Below are positions 37,714 to 47,256 of a stretch of DNA of 64,000 bases, one piece after another. The stretch spans positions 4,561,516 to 4,625,515 of the forward strand of contig JACAUB010000001.1 in the NCBI GenBank assembly GCA_013390605.1. Reading direction: 5' to 3'. Source of the stretch: Bacteroidota bacterium (lineage in GTDB: Bacteria; Bacteroidota; Bacteroidia; Bacteroidales; Cfx3-03). The position numbers and the translations under genes were made by a program. The notes beneath the pieces are model-generated. The model saw only the letters and a list, made by a program, of their open reading frames with translations, ran no database searches and was not told where the DNA came from. Each line of letters opens with the position of its first letter. The first letter of the stretch is position 1.

Positions 37714-38094
37714 ATGGCAAAAAAAATAAAAACACCCAGCCTAATCAAATCAGCCGGGAACAAAGTAAAAGTTATAGCAGAGATTTTTGGAAAGGTAAAC
37801 AGTAATACGAATGAGTTGAGTATTGCACATATGACGAGCCCGGAAGGATGGGTGGAACCTGGACAATGTCCGGATTTTAATGAATACACGGTCGTTTTGC
37901 GCGGAACGTTAAAAGTCAAGACAAAAGAAAAAGAGTACGATATTAGTGAAGGGCAAGCAATTTTAGTAGAAAAAGGAGAATGGGTGCAATATAGTACACC
38001 TTATCCAGAAGGGGCATCCTATATTGCTGTTTGTAAACCCGCCTTCTCACCTGATACAGTTCATAGAGATGCAACATCATCATTCAAAGATTAA
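37714..38094 (+). CDS. Cupin-domain protein
   Basis: A 126-residue single-cupin protein. The beta-barrel core runs from about residue 40 to 110: GWVEPGQCPDFNEYTVVLRGTLKV, then ISEGQAILVEKGEWVQYSTP. Glu57 and nearby residues replace the usual His pair of metal-binding cupins, so metal binding is unclear. It has no signal peptide. Such proteins can be sugar-binding, EutQ-like or sensor proteins; none can be preferred. It is monocistronic and convergent with hflX. Confidence 0.82.
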   Translation: MAKKIKTPSLIKSAGNKVKVIAEIFGKVNSNTNELSIAHMTSPEGWVEPGQCPDFNEYTVVLRGTLKVKTKEKEYDISEGQAILVEKGEWVQYSTPYPEGASYIAVCKPAFSPDTVHRDATSSFKD

Positions 38095-38308
38095 AGAATT
38101 TTGACGACTTGTTTTTCAGCCCTATTTTTCCGGAAGACTCACATGTTTAATTTATGAATCTCTTTATATTTCCAGTTTTAAATTGCCACTCCATATAAAG
38201 TTATTGAAGTTGGTGTTTTATATACATTGATCTTAACCATGTAGATGTGTAAGTAAAGAATCTATTATAATCTCCCGATGCAGGATAAATGACGATTTGA
38301 GTATTGTA

Positions 38309-39493
38309 TTAGTATAAAAAGTTGTTATATGGATATCTTTTTATGTGAATACGCTTGACTTCTTCGTAAACCAACTCGCGGAATTCCTGAATATTGATCT
38401 TTTGGGTTGCCGAAATAAAGAGTGTAGGATTGTTTTCTTTTGCCATCCAGGTCTCTTTTAAATCATCGAGACTGAGATTCTCTTTGGTTGCTGGAGTCAG
38501 ATCAAATTCATCTTTCTGAATATAGGTATAGGCATCTACTTTATTAAAGATCATGAAAAGAGGCTTATCTGCTGTTCCAATCTCATGTAGTGTCTCTTTC
38601 ACCACATTAATCTGCTCTTCAAAGGAGGAGTGCGAGATATCTACAACATGAATCAAAAGATCGCTCTCTCTAACTTCATCAAGTGTACTTTTAAATGATT
38701 CTACCAAGCCATGTGGTAGTTTGCGAATAAACCCTACGGTATCAGTAAGTAAAAAAGGGAGGTTGCCAATTACTACCTTCCTTACTGTCGTGTCGAGGGT
38801 TGCAAATAGTTTATTCTCAGCAAAAACATCGCTTTTACTCAACATATTCATAATGGTTGATTTGCCAACATTGGTATAACCAACAAGGGCAACACGTACC
38901 ATACTTTCGCGATTCTTGCGTTGCGTAATCTTCTGCTTATCTATCTCGCGAAGCTTCTCCTTTAAAAATGCTATTTTATCTCTGATGATACGACGGTCGG
39001 TTTCAATTTCCTTCTCTCCCGGACCTCTCATCCCAATACCTCCACGCTGTTTGGTAAGGTGAGCCCACATACCGGTCAACCGGGGAAGCAAATATTGACA
39101 TTGAGCCAGCTCTACCTGCGTGCGGGCATGGGCTGTTCGTGCACGACGAGCAAAGATATCGAGAATCAGGTTTGTACGATCAAGAATCTTGCACTCCATC
39201 GACTTCTCCAGATTTCGAATCTGAGCTGCCGAAAGCTCATCATCAAATACTGCAATATCTATAGCTTCAGCTTTGATATAATCTACAATCTCTTCAAGCT
39301 TACCAGAACCAACGAAAGTCTTGGGATCTGGAAAATCTAGACGCTGAACAAATCGTTTAACGGAAAGTCCTCCTGCCGTCTCAACCAGGAACTCTAATTC
39401 GTCAAGATATTCTGCTGATTTAACTTCATCCTGATTTGTTGTAATTAATCCAATTAGGACAACTTTTTCTTGTAACTTAGCGGTATCGTGCAT
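38309..39493 (-). CDS. hflX: Ribosome-associated GTPase HflX
   Basis: A 394-residue GTPase that binds the 50S subunit and helps split or rescue stalled ribosomes. The N-terminal HflX domain (about 10-195) includes FVGSGKLEEI and the conserved KQRGGIGMRGPGEKEIETDRR segment. The GTPase domain has G1 GYTNVGKS (205-212), G3 DTVGF (251-255) and G4 NKVD (317-320). The length is normal for the family. It is divergent from the response-regulator gene, 147 bases apart. Confidence 0.97.
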   Translation of the reverse strand: MHDTAKLQEKVVLIGLITTNQDEVKSAEYLDELEFLVETAGGLSVKRFVQRLDFPDPKTFVGSGKLEEIVDYIKAEAIDIAVFDDELSAAQIRNLEKSMECKILDRTNLILDIFARRARTAHARTQVELAQCQYLLPRLTGMWAHLTKQRGGIGMRGPGEKEIETDRRIIRDKIAFLKEKLREIDKQKITQRKNRESMVRVALVGYTNVGKSTIMNMLSKSDVFAENKLFATLDTTVRKVVIGNLPFLLTDTVGFIRKLPHGLVESFKSTLDEVRESDLLIHVVDISHSSFEEQINVVKETLHEIGTADKPLFMIFNKVDAYTYIQKDEFDLTPATKENLSLDDLKETWMAKENNPTLFISATQKINIQEFRELVYEEVKRIHIKRYPYNNFLY

Positions 39494-39512
39494 GCAATGA
39501 TTTAAAGAACTG

Positions 39513-39520
39513 CAAAGTTA
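39513..39520 (-). promoter_or_regulatory. Candidate -7 box of hflX
   Basis: TAACTTTG on the minus strand matches TAnnTTTG, 20 bases upstream of the hflX ATG. No clear -33 TTTG is visible. Confidence 0.4.
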
Positions 39521-39609
39521 ACAATAATGATGAAGCTGTCTTCATATTAAGTTATCGTTAAATCATAATTACTTCATTCAGTCCATCTTACAGTAATCAA
39601 GGTATTTAT

Positions 39610-39617
39610 TAACTTTG
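39610..39617 (+). promoter_or_regulatory. Candidate -7 box of the two-component operon
   Basis: TAACTTTG on the plus strand matches TAnnTTTG, 24 bases upstream of the response-regulator ATG. It is the mirror of the hflX box across the same divergent spacer. Confidence 0.4.
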
Positions 39618-39640
39618 AGCCACCAATAAATATTGGAATT

Positions 39641-40324
39641 ATGCAAAATCAAGACATTAAAATTCTTTTGGTAGATGATGAAGATGATGTTCTCGAATTC
39701 CTGAGCTACAATATTAGGAAAGAGGGCTACGATGTTCACACTGCCAATAATGGGGTAAAGGGATTACAGAAAGCAATTGAGCTAAAACCACACCTCATTA
39801 TTCTGGATGTTATGATGCCCGAAATGGATGGCATTGAAACATGTAGAGAGATTAAACAAAATCAACAGCTCGAAAATACAATTGTCGTATTTTTAACGGC
39901 AAGAGGTGAAGACTATTCTCAGATTGCAGGATTTGATGCAGGTGCCGATGACTATGTTACAAAACCTGTTAAGCCACGATTGCTGGTTAGCCGCATAAAG
40001 GCACTCCTCAGAAGATACCGAACAGAAGAAGATTCGGGTGCAAAACTGGATCTTGGAATGATGGTCATTGATAAAGAACGCTATGTAATTTTTCTGGACG
40101 GTATAGAAATTAGTCTACCACGTAAAGAGTTTGAATTATTGTTATTACTGGCCTCTAAACCGAATAAAGTATTTTCGCGTGACGAGATATTCTCAAAGGT
40201 TTGGGGTGATAATGTGATTGTTGGAGATCGTACTATTGATGTTCACATCAGAAAAATAAGAGAAAAGCTGGGAATCAACAATATCAAAACCATCAAAGGT
40301 GTTGGATACAAATATGAACCATGA
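39641..40324 (+). CDS. OmpR/PhoB-type response regulator
   Basis: A 227-residue two-component regulator. The receiver domain has the acidic pair Asp12/Asp13, the phosphorylated Asp56 (LIILDVMMPEMDG), a Thr in FLTARGE and Lys108 (DYVTKP). The C-terminal winged helix (about 135-227) has LPRKEFELLLLLASKPNKVFSRDEI and GDRTIDVHIRKIREKLG, as in PhoB/OmpR proteins. Its stop overlaps the ATG of the kinase gene (ATGA), so the two are translationally coupled. The stimulus is unknown; phosphate is possible because the pair resembles PhoB/PhoR, but no pst or pho gene is nearby. Confidence 0.95.
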   Translation: MQNQDIKILLVDDEDDVLEFLSYNIRKEGYDVHTANNGVKGLQKAIELKPHLIILDVMMPEMDGIETCREIKQNQQLENTIVVFLTARGEDYSQIAGFDAGADDYVTKPVKPRLLVSRIKALLRRYRTEEDSGAKLDLGMMVIDKERYVIFLDGIEISLPRKEFELLLLLASKPNKVFSRDEIFSKVWGDNVIVGDRTIDVHIRKIREKLGINNIKTIKGVGYKYEP

Positions 40325-41376
40325 GATTTAAGTTTTCTGACCCAAAGGCATTTGCGCTTACAAGTGCCTTATTAATTGGCCTTTTTTCTATTATTGTATC
40401 GTCGATACTTCTTCTTACACACCTTAATAATGTCTTTTTTGAGATATTGGGTATTGGTGTACTTGTATTTCTTTTCTCTTATTTCTTCCTCTACAAAGTG
40501 GTGGAATCGTTTATTTATGATAAGATAAAAATCATTTATAAGACGATTCATAGCTTAAAACGTCCAAAAGACGGAGATAAAAGCAAGTTAGTCATTAGTA
40601 GCGACACGCTCGAAATGGTAAACCGACAGGTTTTGGAGTGGGGCGAATCGAAAGCTCGTGAAATTGAAGAACTCCAGAATCTGGCAAAATATCGAAAAGA
40701 GTACATCGGAAATGTTTCACATGAATTAAAGACTCCTATCTTTAATATGCAGGGATATGTTTTGACGTTACTTGATGGCGGATTAGAAGATCCTACTATT
40801 AATAAGGAATATCTTTTGCGAACTGAGAAAAGTATCAACCGCATGATTGCTATTGTTGAAGATCTTGAAGCTATATCGCAATTAGAGTCGGGTGAACTTA
40901 AATTGAATAATTCAAAGTTTGATATTATTAGTTTAGCACGCGACGTTATTGAGTTCTTAGAGATTAAATCGCAAAGAAAAAATATTGAAATTACAATAGC
41001 CGGCATATTGGATAAACCAATTTTTGTAAGAGCCGATAAAGAGAGAATCAGACAGGTATTTATTAATTTGATAGAGAATTCGATAAAATATAACTTCAGA
41101 CAGAGTGATGCGAATACTCAGATCAGTTTCTTCGATATGGATGAAAATATTCTGGTTGAGATAGCAGATAACGGTGTTGGAATAGCCCAACAAGATTTAG
41201 GTCGTATTTTCGAACGTTTTTACAGAACAGACAAAGGACGTAGTCGTGAACAAGGAGGTACAGGACTTGGCTTAGCGATTGTGAAACATATTATTGAAGC
41301 TCACGAACAAACCATCAGCGTAAGAAGCTGGCCAGGTATTGGCACTACATTTGGTTTTACGTTGAAGAAAGGATAA
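40321..41376 (+). CDS. PhoR-like sensor histidine kinase
   Basis: A 351-residue membrane kinase. Two hydrophobic helices lie near residues 11-33 and 37-58 with almost no periplasmic loop, so it probably senses something within the membrane or cytoplasm rather than a periplasmic ligand. The H-box is VSHELKTPIFNMQG with His134. The ATPase domain shows the N box (FINLIENSIKYN), G1 (EIADNGVGIA), F box (IFERFYRTDKGRSRE) and G2 (GGTGLGLAIVKHI). It overlaps the response-regulator gene by four bases. Confidence 0.95.
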   Translation: MRFKFSDPKAFALTSALLIGLFSIIVSSILLLTHLNNVFFEILGIGVLVFLFSYFFLYKVVESFIYDKIKIIYKTIHSLKRPKDGDKSKLVISSDTLEMVNRQVLEWGESKAREIEELQNLAKYRKEYIGNVSHELKTPIFNMQGYVLTLLDGGLEDPTINKEYLLRTEKSINRMIAIVEDLEAISQLESGELKLNNSKFDIISLARDVIEFLEIKSQRKNIEITIAGILDKPIFVRADKERIRQVFINLIENSIKYNFRQSDANTQISFFDMDENILVEIADNGVGIAQQDLGRIFERFYRTDKGRSREQGGTGLGLAIVKHIIEAHEQTISVRSWPGIGTTFGFTLKKG

Positions 41377-41496
41377 CAAAGTGGGTGCCTTGGAAAAATG
41401 AAATAATTACCAACTTATAGCAAAACGGTTCGGTGCTATCTCTTTCTCCACTATTTTTGTTGTTGTTTTCTTTTATTAACGTAAAGCTATTTCAAT

Positions 41497-42357
41497 ATGA
41501 AGCTATTTCCAATTCCAACGGGAAATTTCAAACTGGATGGGGGAGCTATGTTTGGTGTAGTTCCAAAGACTATCTGGCAAAAAAATCATCCGGCAGATGA
41601 GAACAACCTGATCAATCTTTCGATGCGATCGTTATTAATCGTCACAGGAGGACATCGTATTCTGATAGATACCGGACTTGGAGAAAAACAAGATGAAAAG
41701 TTTTTACGTCATTATTATTTAAATGGCAATGATACGCTTGCGGGTTCACTAGCAAAAGCAGGATATTCATTTGATGATATTACTGATGTGATTCATACAC
41801 ACCTTCATTTTGATCATTGTGGAGGCAGTGTTAAAAGAGATAGTGATGGGTCGTACTCCACGACGTTCAAGAATGCAACCTATTATGTCAGTGAGAAACA
41901 GTGGAACTGGGCAATGAAGCCCAACAGAAAAGAGGCTGCTTCTTTTCTATCAGAAAATTTAATTCCGCTTCATGAATCTGGTCAATTAAAATTATTGACG
42001 GAAGAAGGCGATTTGTTTCCAGGGGTTTCTATTCGTTTTTTTAATGGTCATACCGATGGTCAGATTGTTGTTTATGTTAACTATTCGGGAAACACTTTGG
42101 TTTTTGCTGCTGACTTAGTGCCTCTCTCCGGACTTGTCCATATTCCTTACATTCCAAGCTACGACACGCGTCCATTAATCACTTTAGAAGAAAAGGAGCT
42201 TTTCTTAAACGAAGTGGTAGATCAACAACAAACTATATTCATGGAACATGAAGTGGAAACTGAATGTATCACCGTCAAAAGAGGAGCTCGTGGATTTGAG
42301 GTTGATCTGCGATTTACACTAGATGAGTTTCTTTCATTTGTGCCTACGGGAGAATAA
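41497..42357 (+). CDS. Metallo-beta-lactamase-fold hydrolase
   Basis: A 286-residue MBL-fold protein without a signal peptide. The zinc motif HxHxDH is complete (His102, His104, Asp106, His107 in THLHFDHCGG). Further ligands are likely in FNGHTDGQIV (His) and AADLVPLSG (Asp). The arrangement is that of the AttM/quorum-quenching-lactonase-like or general hydrolase branch; the substrate is unknown. It follows the kinase gene by about 120 bases and is probably a separate unit. Confidence 0.9.
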   Translation: MKLFPIPTGNFKLDGGAMFGVVPKTIWQKNHPADENNLINLSMRSLLIVTGGHRILIDTGLGEKQDEKFLRHYYLNGNDTLAGSLAKAGYSFDDITDVIHTHLHFDHCGGSVKRDSDGSYSTTFKNATYYVSEKQWNWAMKPNRKEAASFLSENLIPLHESGQLKLLTEEGDLFPGVSIRFFNGHTDGQIVVYVNYSGNTLVFAADLVPLSGLVHIPYIPSYDTRPLITLEEKELFLNEVVDQQQTIFMEHEVETECITVKRGARGFEVDLRFTLDEFLSFVPTGE

Positions 42358-42457
42358 TCCGTAACATGATATCTGTGATATAAGCTTTGTGTGGTTATTT
42401 AATTTATTATTCTCCAGGTCATTGTATATTTAATCTAATTTTTGAAATGATATTATT

Positions 42458-44188
42458 ATGAAGAAGTTATTCTTGTGTATTGCATTTGTTGCATTTACAA
42501 CCATTGCATTTTGTCAGACTAAAGTTGCAAAGAAAATGAATGCAACACAAACGACTATTTGTAATCCAATTAATCTAAGTTATCGTTTTTGCCTGGATAA
42601 TCCTTCACGACGCGAAGCTGCCGATCCTAGCATGATCTTGTTTAAAGGTGAGTACTTTCTGTTTGCCTCAAAGTCGGGAGGATATTGGCACTCTTCTGAT
42701 TTAATTCATTGGGATTTTATAACTTCGGCAGATTTGCCTTTTGAAGACTATGCTCCGGCAGTTGTAGTTATCAAAGACAATCTATACTTCATGGCATCAG
42801 GGAGTGCTCCGGTTAAAATTTATAAAACATCAGATCCCAAATCAGGAAAATGGGAAGTAGCTAATAGCGCTTTCCCAATAGGCATGATCGATCCCGATCT
42901 GTTTTTGGATGATAATGGGCGACTCTACTTTTATTATGGCTGCTCAAATGTTAATCCGATATACGGGGTTGAACTTGACCTGAAAACATTAAATCCAATT
43001 GGAAAACCGGTAGAATGTTTCAATAACAACAAGGCTGTCTTCGGTTGGGAGCAACCGGGTGATTATAACAATGCTACTGAAAACCCATGGACTGAGGGTT
43101 CGTGGATGACGAAACATGATGGAAAATATTATCTGCAATATGCATCGCCCGGAACTCAGTTTAAAAGCTATTGTGATGGAGTTTACGTTGCAGATCAGCC
43201 ATTAGGTCCGTTTAAAGTGGCAATGAATAATCCTTGCTCAGCTAAACCTGAGGGCTTTATCGCCGGAGCTGGTCACAGTAGTACTTTTCAGGATAAGTTT
43301 GGAAACTACTGGCACATTTCAACGATGACAATTTCTGTAAAACACATGTTTGAGCGTCGTTTGGGGTTGTTCCCAATGTTTTTTGATAAAAGTGGAGAAC
43401 TATATACTTATACAGGTTTTGGAGATTTCCCATTTTCCATACCTCAGAAAAAAATATCTGGACCTGAAGAGCTATTTCCAGGATGGATGTTGCTTTCGTA
43501 CCAGAAACCTATTCAGGTTTCATCGGAATTAATGGAGTATCCAAAGAATTTCGCTACAGATGAAGATATCAGAACTTATTGGAGTGCAAAAACAGGAGAT
43601 AAAGGCGAATGGATCAGTATGGATCTGAAAAAACAATCGATGATCAATGCTATCCAGATCAATTTTGCAGAAAACAGCACAAAACTGCTGGGTCGTTCTG
43701 AAAGTATGTACTATCAGTATCTGTTAGAATATTCGAACGATAATAAAACATGGAAGCTATTAGTTGACAAAACATTAAATAAAACGGATGTCCCTCATGA
43801 CTATATTCAGCTTGAAAAGCCGCTACTGGCACGTTATATAAGAGTTACAAATTATCATGTACCCGATGGAACCTTTGCTGTTTCAGATTTGCGCATTTTT
43901 GGGAAAGGGGTTGGAGTAATACCTGAAAAGGTTACTGATTTTATGATTACCCGGAATCAACTGGATAAACGTGAAGTAAAATTGGAATGGAAGAAAAATC
44001 CTGACGCAGTAGGTTATAATATCAGATATGGAGAGGCTAAAAATAAATTGTATCACAATTATCAGGTTTTGGATAAAGAGGCTCTAACCATTCGAAGTCT
44101 GAACAGTAATCGTCACTATTATTTTACAATTGATGCCTTTAATGAAGCTGGTATTCGTAAAGGAACAACAATAGTGACCGTGCAATAA
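42458..44188 (+). CDS. GH43-family glycosidase with discoidin and Fn3 domains, exported
   Basis: A 576-residue enzyme with a signal peptide (1-19, ending FCQ). The five-bladed catalytic domain (about 45-340) has the three family acids: Asp56 in AADPSMI (base), Asp145 in GMIDPDLF (pKa modulator) and Glu213 in TEGSWM (acid). An F5/8-type C (discoidin-like) domain follows (about 350-485, YWSAKTGDKGEWISMDL, RYIRVTNYHVP), then a fibronectin III domain (about 490-576). GH43 members act on arabinan, xylan and galactan; the subfamily cannot be fixed by eye. It is followed by a GH31 gene on the same strand, 90 bases away, in a small glycosidase unit without SusCD. Confidence 0.88.
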   Translation: MKKLFLCIAFVAFTTIAFCQTKVAKKMNATQTTICNPINLSYRFCLDNPSRREAADPSMILFKGEYFLFASKSGGYWHSSDLIHWDFITSADLPFEDYAPAVVVIKDNLYFMASGSAPVKIYKTSDPKSGKWEVANSAFPIGMIDPDLFLDDNGRLYFYYGCSNVNPIYGVELDLKTLNPIGKPVECFNNNKAVFGWEQPGDYNNATENPWTEGSWMTKHDGKYYLQYASPGTQFKSYCDGVYVADQPLGPFKVAMNNPCSAKPEGFIAGAGHSSTFQDKFGNYWHISTMTISVKHMFERRLGLFPMFFDKSGELYTYTGFGDFPFSIPQKKISGPEELFPGWMLLSYQKPIQVSSELMEYPKNFATDEDIRTYWSAKTGDKGEWISMDLKKQSMINAIQINFAENSTKLLGRSESMYYQYLLEYSNDNKTWKLLVDKTLNKTDVPHDYIQLEKPLLARYIRVTNYHVPDGTFAVSDLRIFGKGVGVIPEKVTDFMITRNQLDKREVKLEWKKNPDAVGYNIRYGEAKNKLYHNYQVLDKEALTIRSLNSNRHYYFTIDAFNEAGIRKGTTIVTVQ

Positions 44189-44278
44189 TCATGGATATTC
44201 AGTAAAGAACCATCAAACTTCTTTATTGCAGTATTATAATAATTTCTGGCTATTTCGTTAGAATAAACACTACTTTTT

Positions 44279-46702
44279 ATGAAAAAAATTCTGGCCTCTT
44301 TGATTTTATTATCAATTTCTTTTGGCTATTTCGTTCAAGCTCAATCACCTGTAAGTCTGGGTGATCTTAAAAAAGTTTCGGTAAAAGATGCTTCGCTTGA
44401 TCTTTTTACTACAAATGGTAACGCAAAGGTGACCATTTATTCACCTTCTGTCTTTCGTATCCGTATTGTGAAGTCTGATTTTGCAAAAGACTTCTCATAT
44501 GCAGTAGTTGGAACACCTGTGCAGTGTAAGGTTGATGTTAAGCAAAACAATAACGATATTACGGTATCTACAGATTCAGTAATACTGAAAATATCAAGAA
44601 AACCAGTCCGTTTTACTTTTACCACACATGATGGACGTGTTCTGAATGAAGATGATCAAGCCATGGGGACACAATGGATTGGTGAAAATATAAGTACTTA
44701 TAAAAAGCTTCAGGATGGTGAAAAGTTTATTGGGCTAGGTGAAAAAACAGGAAATCTTGACAGACGCGGTTCTGCCTATGAAAACTGGAATCGTGATTTT
44801 CCGGATTATAGAGCAGTTGATGATCCGCTCTATGCAACGATCCCTTTTTACATGGGCATCCATCATGGACTTACTTACGGAATCTTCTTTGATAATAGCT
44901 ATAAGTCGCGTTTTAATTTTGGGGCCTCTAACAACCGATTCTCTTCTTTTGAAGCTGATGCTGGTGAGATGAACTATTACTTTATAGGAAACACCAGTGT
45001 TGCGGGAATTATTAAATCGTATACAGACCTTACCGGTCGTATGGAAATGCCTCCGCTCTGGAGCTTAGGATACCAACAATGTAGATGGAGCTATTTCCCT
45101 GAAAAAATGGTATTGAATGTTGCAAAGACATTCAGAGACAAAAAAATACCTTGTGACGTAATCTATCTGGATATTCATTACATGGACGCCTATAAAGTGT
45201 TTACCTTTAACCCTGAACGCTTTTCTAAACCAAAAGAGATGGTGGATGAACTGCATGGAATGGGTTTTCACTTGGCTACCATTATAGATCCGGGTGTTAA
45301 AGTTGAAAAGGGTTATAATGCATATGAAGATGGTTTGAAAAAAGATGTTTTTATAAAATATCCTGATAATACAAACTATACGGCACAGGTTTGGCCTGGA
45401 TGGTGTCATTTTCCAGACTTCTCGAACCCTGATACCAGAAAATGGTGGGGCGAAAATTTCAAAGTACTCACAGATGCTGGTGTAGAAGGCTTTTGGAATG
45501 ACATGAATGAAATTGCCTCATGGGGACAAGCTACGCCTTTAAATATTCAGTTCAATTATGATGGACAAAAGGCAAATTATAGGCAGATCAAAAATATGTA
45601 TGGAATGCAGATGGCCCGTAGTACTTTTGAAGGAACTAAAAAATTAATGAATGGCCGGCGACCTTTGGTGATTACCCGTTCAGGATATGCCGGACTTCAA
45701 CGCTATACTTCAATATGGACCGGTGATAATGGTGCAAATGAAGAAAATATGTTACTCGGCGTTCGTCTGGTAAATAGTCTTGGATTATCTGGTGTAGCTT
45801 TTACCGGTTATGATGTAGGAGGTTTTGTTGGAGACAAATCACCCGCCTTATTTAATCGATGGATTTCTCTCGGCACGTTCTGTCCATTCTTTAGAGCACA
45901 TGCTACTTACGACTCGAGAAGTGCAGAACCCTGGGCTTTTGGTGAATCAGCTGAGGCAATTAACCGTCGCTATATTCAATTCAGATATCGTATGTTGCCC
46001 TATATTTATTCTTCATTTTTTGAAGCTTCTCAAACAGGGCTTCCTGTAGCACGTTCTTTAGCTATTAATTATACAAATGATGAGAAGATTTTCTATGCAG
46101 CATATCAGAATCAATATCTCTTTGGCCCTTCATTCCTTGTAGCACCGGTTGAAAGCTCGAAAGATTTTCTAAAAGTTTATCTACCTGCAGGAAATAAATG
46201 GTATGACCTCTATACGGATAAGATTTTTGAAGGGGGAGAGGAAACAGTTGTTCCGAGTGATTTAACTCATCTACCGGTCTTTGTGAAAGGAGGAAGCATT
46301 ATCCCTATTCAGTCTGTTGTTCAAAACACAACAGAAAAACCTGATGAAACACTTGAAATACATGTATTTAATGATGAAAAAAGTGGAAAGTTTGTCTATT
46401 ATGAAGATGATGGAACTACTTATCAAAACAAGACGGGAAACTTTTTAAAACGTACATTGAGTTTTGATGCAAGGAAAAAGAGTTTGATGTTAGGTAAAAC
46501 AGAAGGTTCTTTCTCCAGTCGTTATAATAAAGTAAAAATTATATTCCATGGCTTTGGTCTTTTGTCAAAAGTGAAGTCGCCTATCGGTGATATAAATACA
46601 ACATCGGAGAATCTGCATTTGGTCTCTTCCGACTATGGAAATTATGCTGTTCTAAGTGTCGTTTTACCACTCACAAATAATGAGATAAGCTTAAATTGGT
46701 AA
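44279..46702 (+). CDS. GH31 alpha-glucosidase-type enzyme, exported
   Basis: An 807-residue GH31 with a signal peptide (1-21, ending VQAQ). It belongs to a different branch from the two minus-strand GH31 enzymes: the nucleophile region is GFWNDMNEIA with Asp408 and the acid/base WTGDNGA with Asp483, the pattern of alpha-glucosidases and glucosidase-II-like enzymes. The substrate-entry stretch DVIYLDIHYMD (about 293-303) is also typical. The C-terminus has DUF5110-like beta domains. It would cleave terminal alpha-glucose or a similar residue. It is the last gene of the GH43-GH31 unit and is followed by a clear terminator. Confidence 0.93.
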   Translation: MKKILASLILLSISFGYFVQAQSPVSLGDLKKVSVKDASLDLFTTNGNAKVTIYSPSVFRIRIVKSDFAKDFSYAVVGTPVQCKVDVKQNNNDITVSTDSVILKISRKPVRFTFTTHDGRVLNEDDQAMGTQWIGENISTYKKLQDGEKFIGLGEKTGNLDRRGSAYENWNRDFPDYRAVDDPLYATIPFYMGIHHGLTYGIFFDNSYKSRFNFGASNNRFSSFEADAGEMNYYFIGNTSVAGIIKSYTDLTGRMEMPPLWSLGYQQCRWSYFPEKMVLNVAKTFRDKKIPCDVIYLDIHYMDAYKVFTFNPERFSKPKEMVDELHGMGFHLATIIDPGVKVEKGYNAYEDGLKKDVFIKYPDNTNYTAQVWPGWCHFPDFSNPDTRKWWGENFKVLTDAGVEGFWNDMNEIASWGQATPLNIQFNYDGQKANYRQIKNMYGMQMARSTFEGTKKLMNGRRPLVITRSGYAGLQRYTSIWTGDNGANEENMLLGVRLVNSLGLSGVAFTGYDVGGFVGDKSPALFNRWISLGTFCPFFRAHATYDSRSAEPWAFGESAEAINRRYIQFRYRMLPYIYSSFFEASQTGLPVARSLAINYTNDEKIFYAAYQNQYLFGPSFLVAPVESSKDFLKVYLPAGNKWYDLYTDKIFEGGEETVVPSDLTHLPVFVKGGSIIPIQSVVQNTTEKPDETLEIHVFNDEKSGKFVYYEDDGTTYQNKTGNFLKRTLSFDARKKSLMLGKTEGSFSSRYNKVKIIFHGFGLLSKVKSPIGDINTTSENLHLVSSDYGNYAVLSVVLPLTNNEISLNW

Positions 46703-46730
46703 GAAGAAAATATTGATAAAATTTATACCG

Positions 46731-46759
46731 GGTTGGTCCTTACAGGCCAACCTTTTTTT
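46731..46759 (+). terminator. Rho-independent terminator after the GH31 gene
   Basis: GGTTGG pairs with CCAACC, with an inner CC/GG pair and a TTACA loop, followed by seven T residues. It ends the GH43-GH31 unit. Confidence 0.88.
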
Positions 46760-46764
46760 CTGCT

Positions 46765-47130
46765 ATGTGGGCTGATGCATATCATAGAGGCCTTGTTTCA
46801 ATAGGTAGTCAGAAATTTAAATATATAAAAAAATCGGACACTAATTTTTGGACAAGCACTGAGTTATGCTGTAAACATAAAGAGTCGGAACTAATTTCGA
46901 CTGAAGTTTTATGGGCGGCTTCCAGTTCTTTAAAAATAAGTAAAGATGGCAATACATTATTCATTCTTTCTGTTACATCTGATGGAGCTTCGTATGGTTA
47001 TAACTTAATCAGGAAAACGAGTACAAAGAGTTCGTTAATCAATCTAAGCAGATTAAATGAGAATAATCGTTCGAAGTTTTATGGAAATACTATTTTGGAA
47101 GATAGAGATTTTGGCGTATATGCCTGGTAA
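46765..47130 (+). CDS. Doubtful 121-residue open frame
   Basis: An open frame begins six bases after a terminator T-run, so it lacks room for its own promoter. The product has no recognised motif, signal peptide or membrane segment and is rich in Ser, Thr, Lys and Asn. It may be a gene remnant or chance in AT-rich DNA. The region 47131-47256 up to the carboxylase gene shows nothing else. Confidence 0.25.
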   Translation: MWADAYHRGLVSIGSQKFKYIKKSDTNFWTSTELCCKHKESELISTEVLWAASSSLKISKDGNTLFILSVTSDGASYGYNLIRKTSTKSSLINLSRLNENNRSKFYGNTILEDRDFGVYAW

Positions 47131-47256
47131 AAAAGTATATAAATAGAAATGAATCTCGTATTTATACTTTCTCAAAATAACAAGGTTTGATCATACAGAT
47201 CGAACAAAGCACAAAGGGCATTTGTTTTTCATTCTGAACCACAAACGCTCTTTACT

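Noticed and set aside
40548..41006. 152-codon minus-strand frame inside the histidine kinase gene
   Set aside because: It overlaps the conserved H-box and ATPase coding region; Ser-rich product without motifs.
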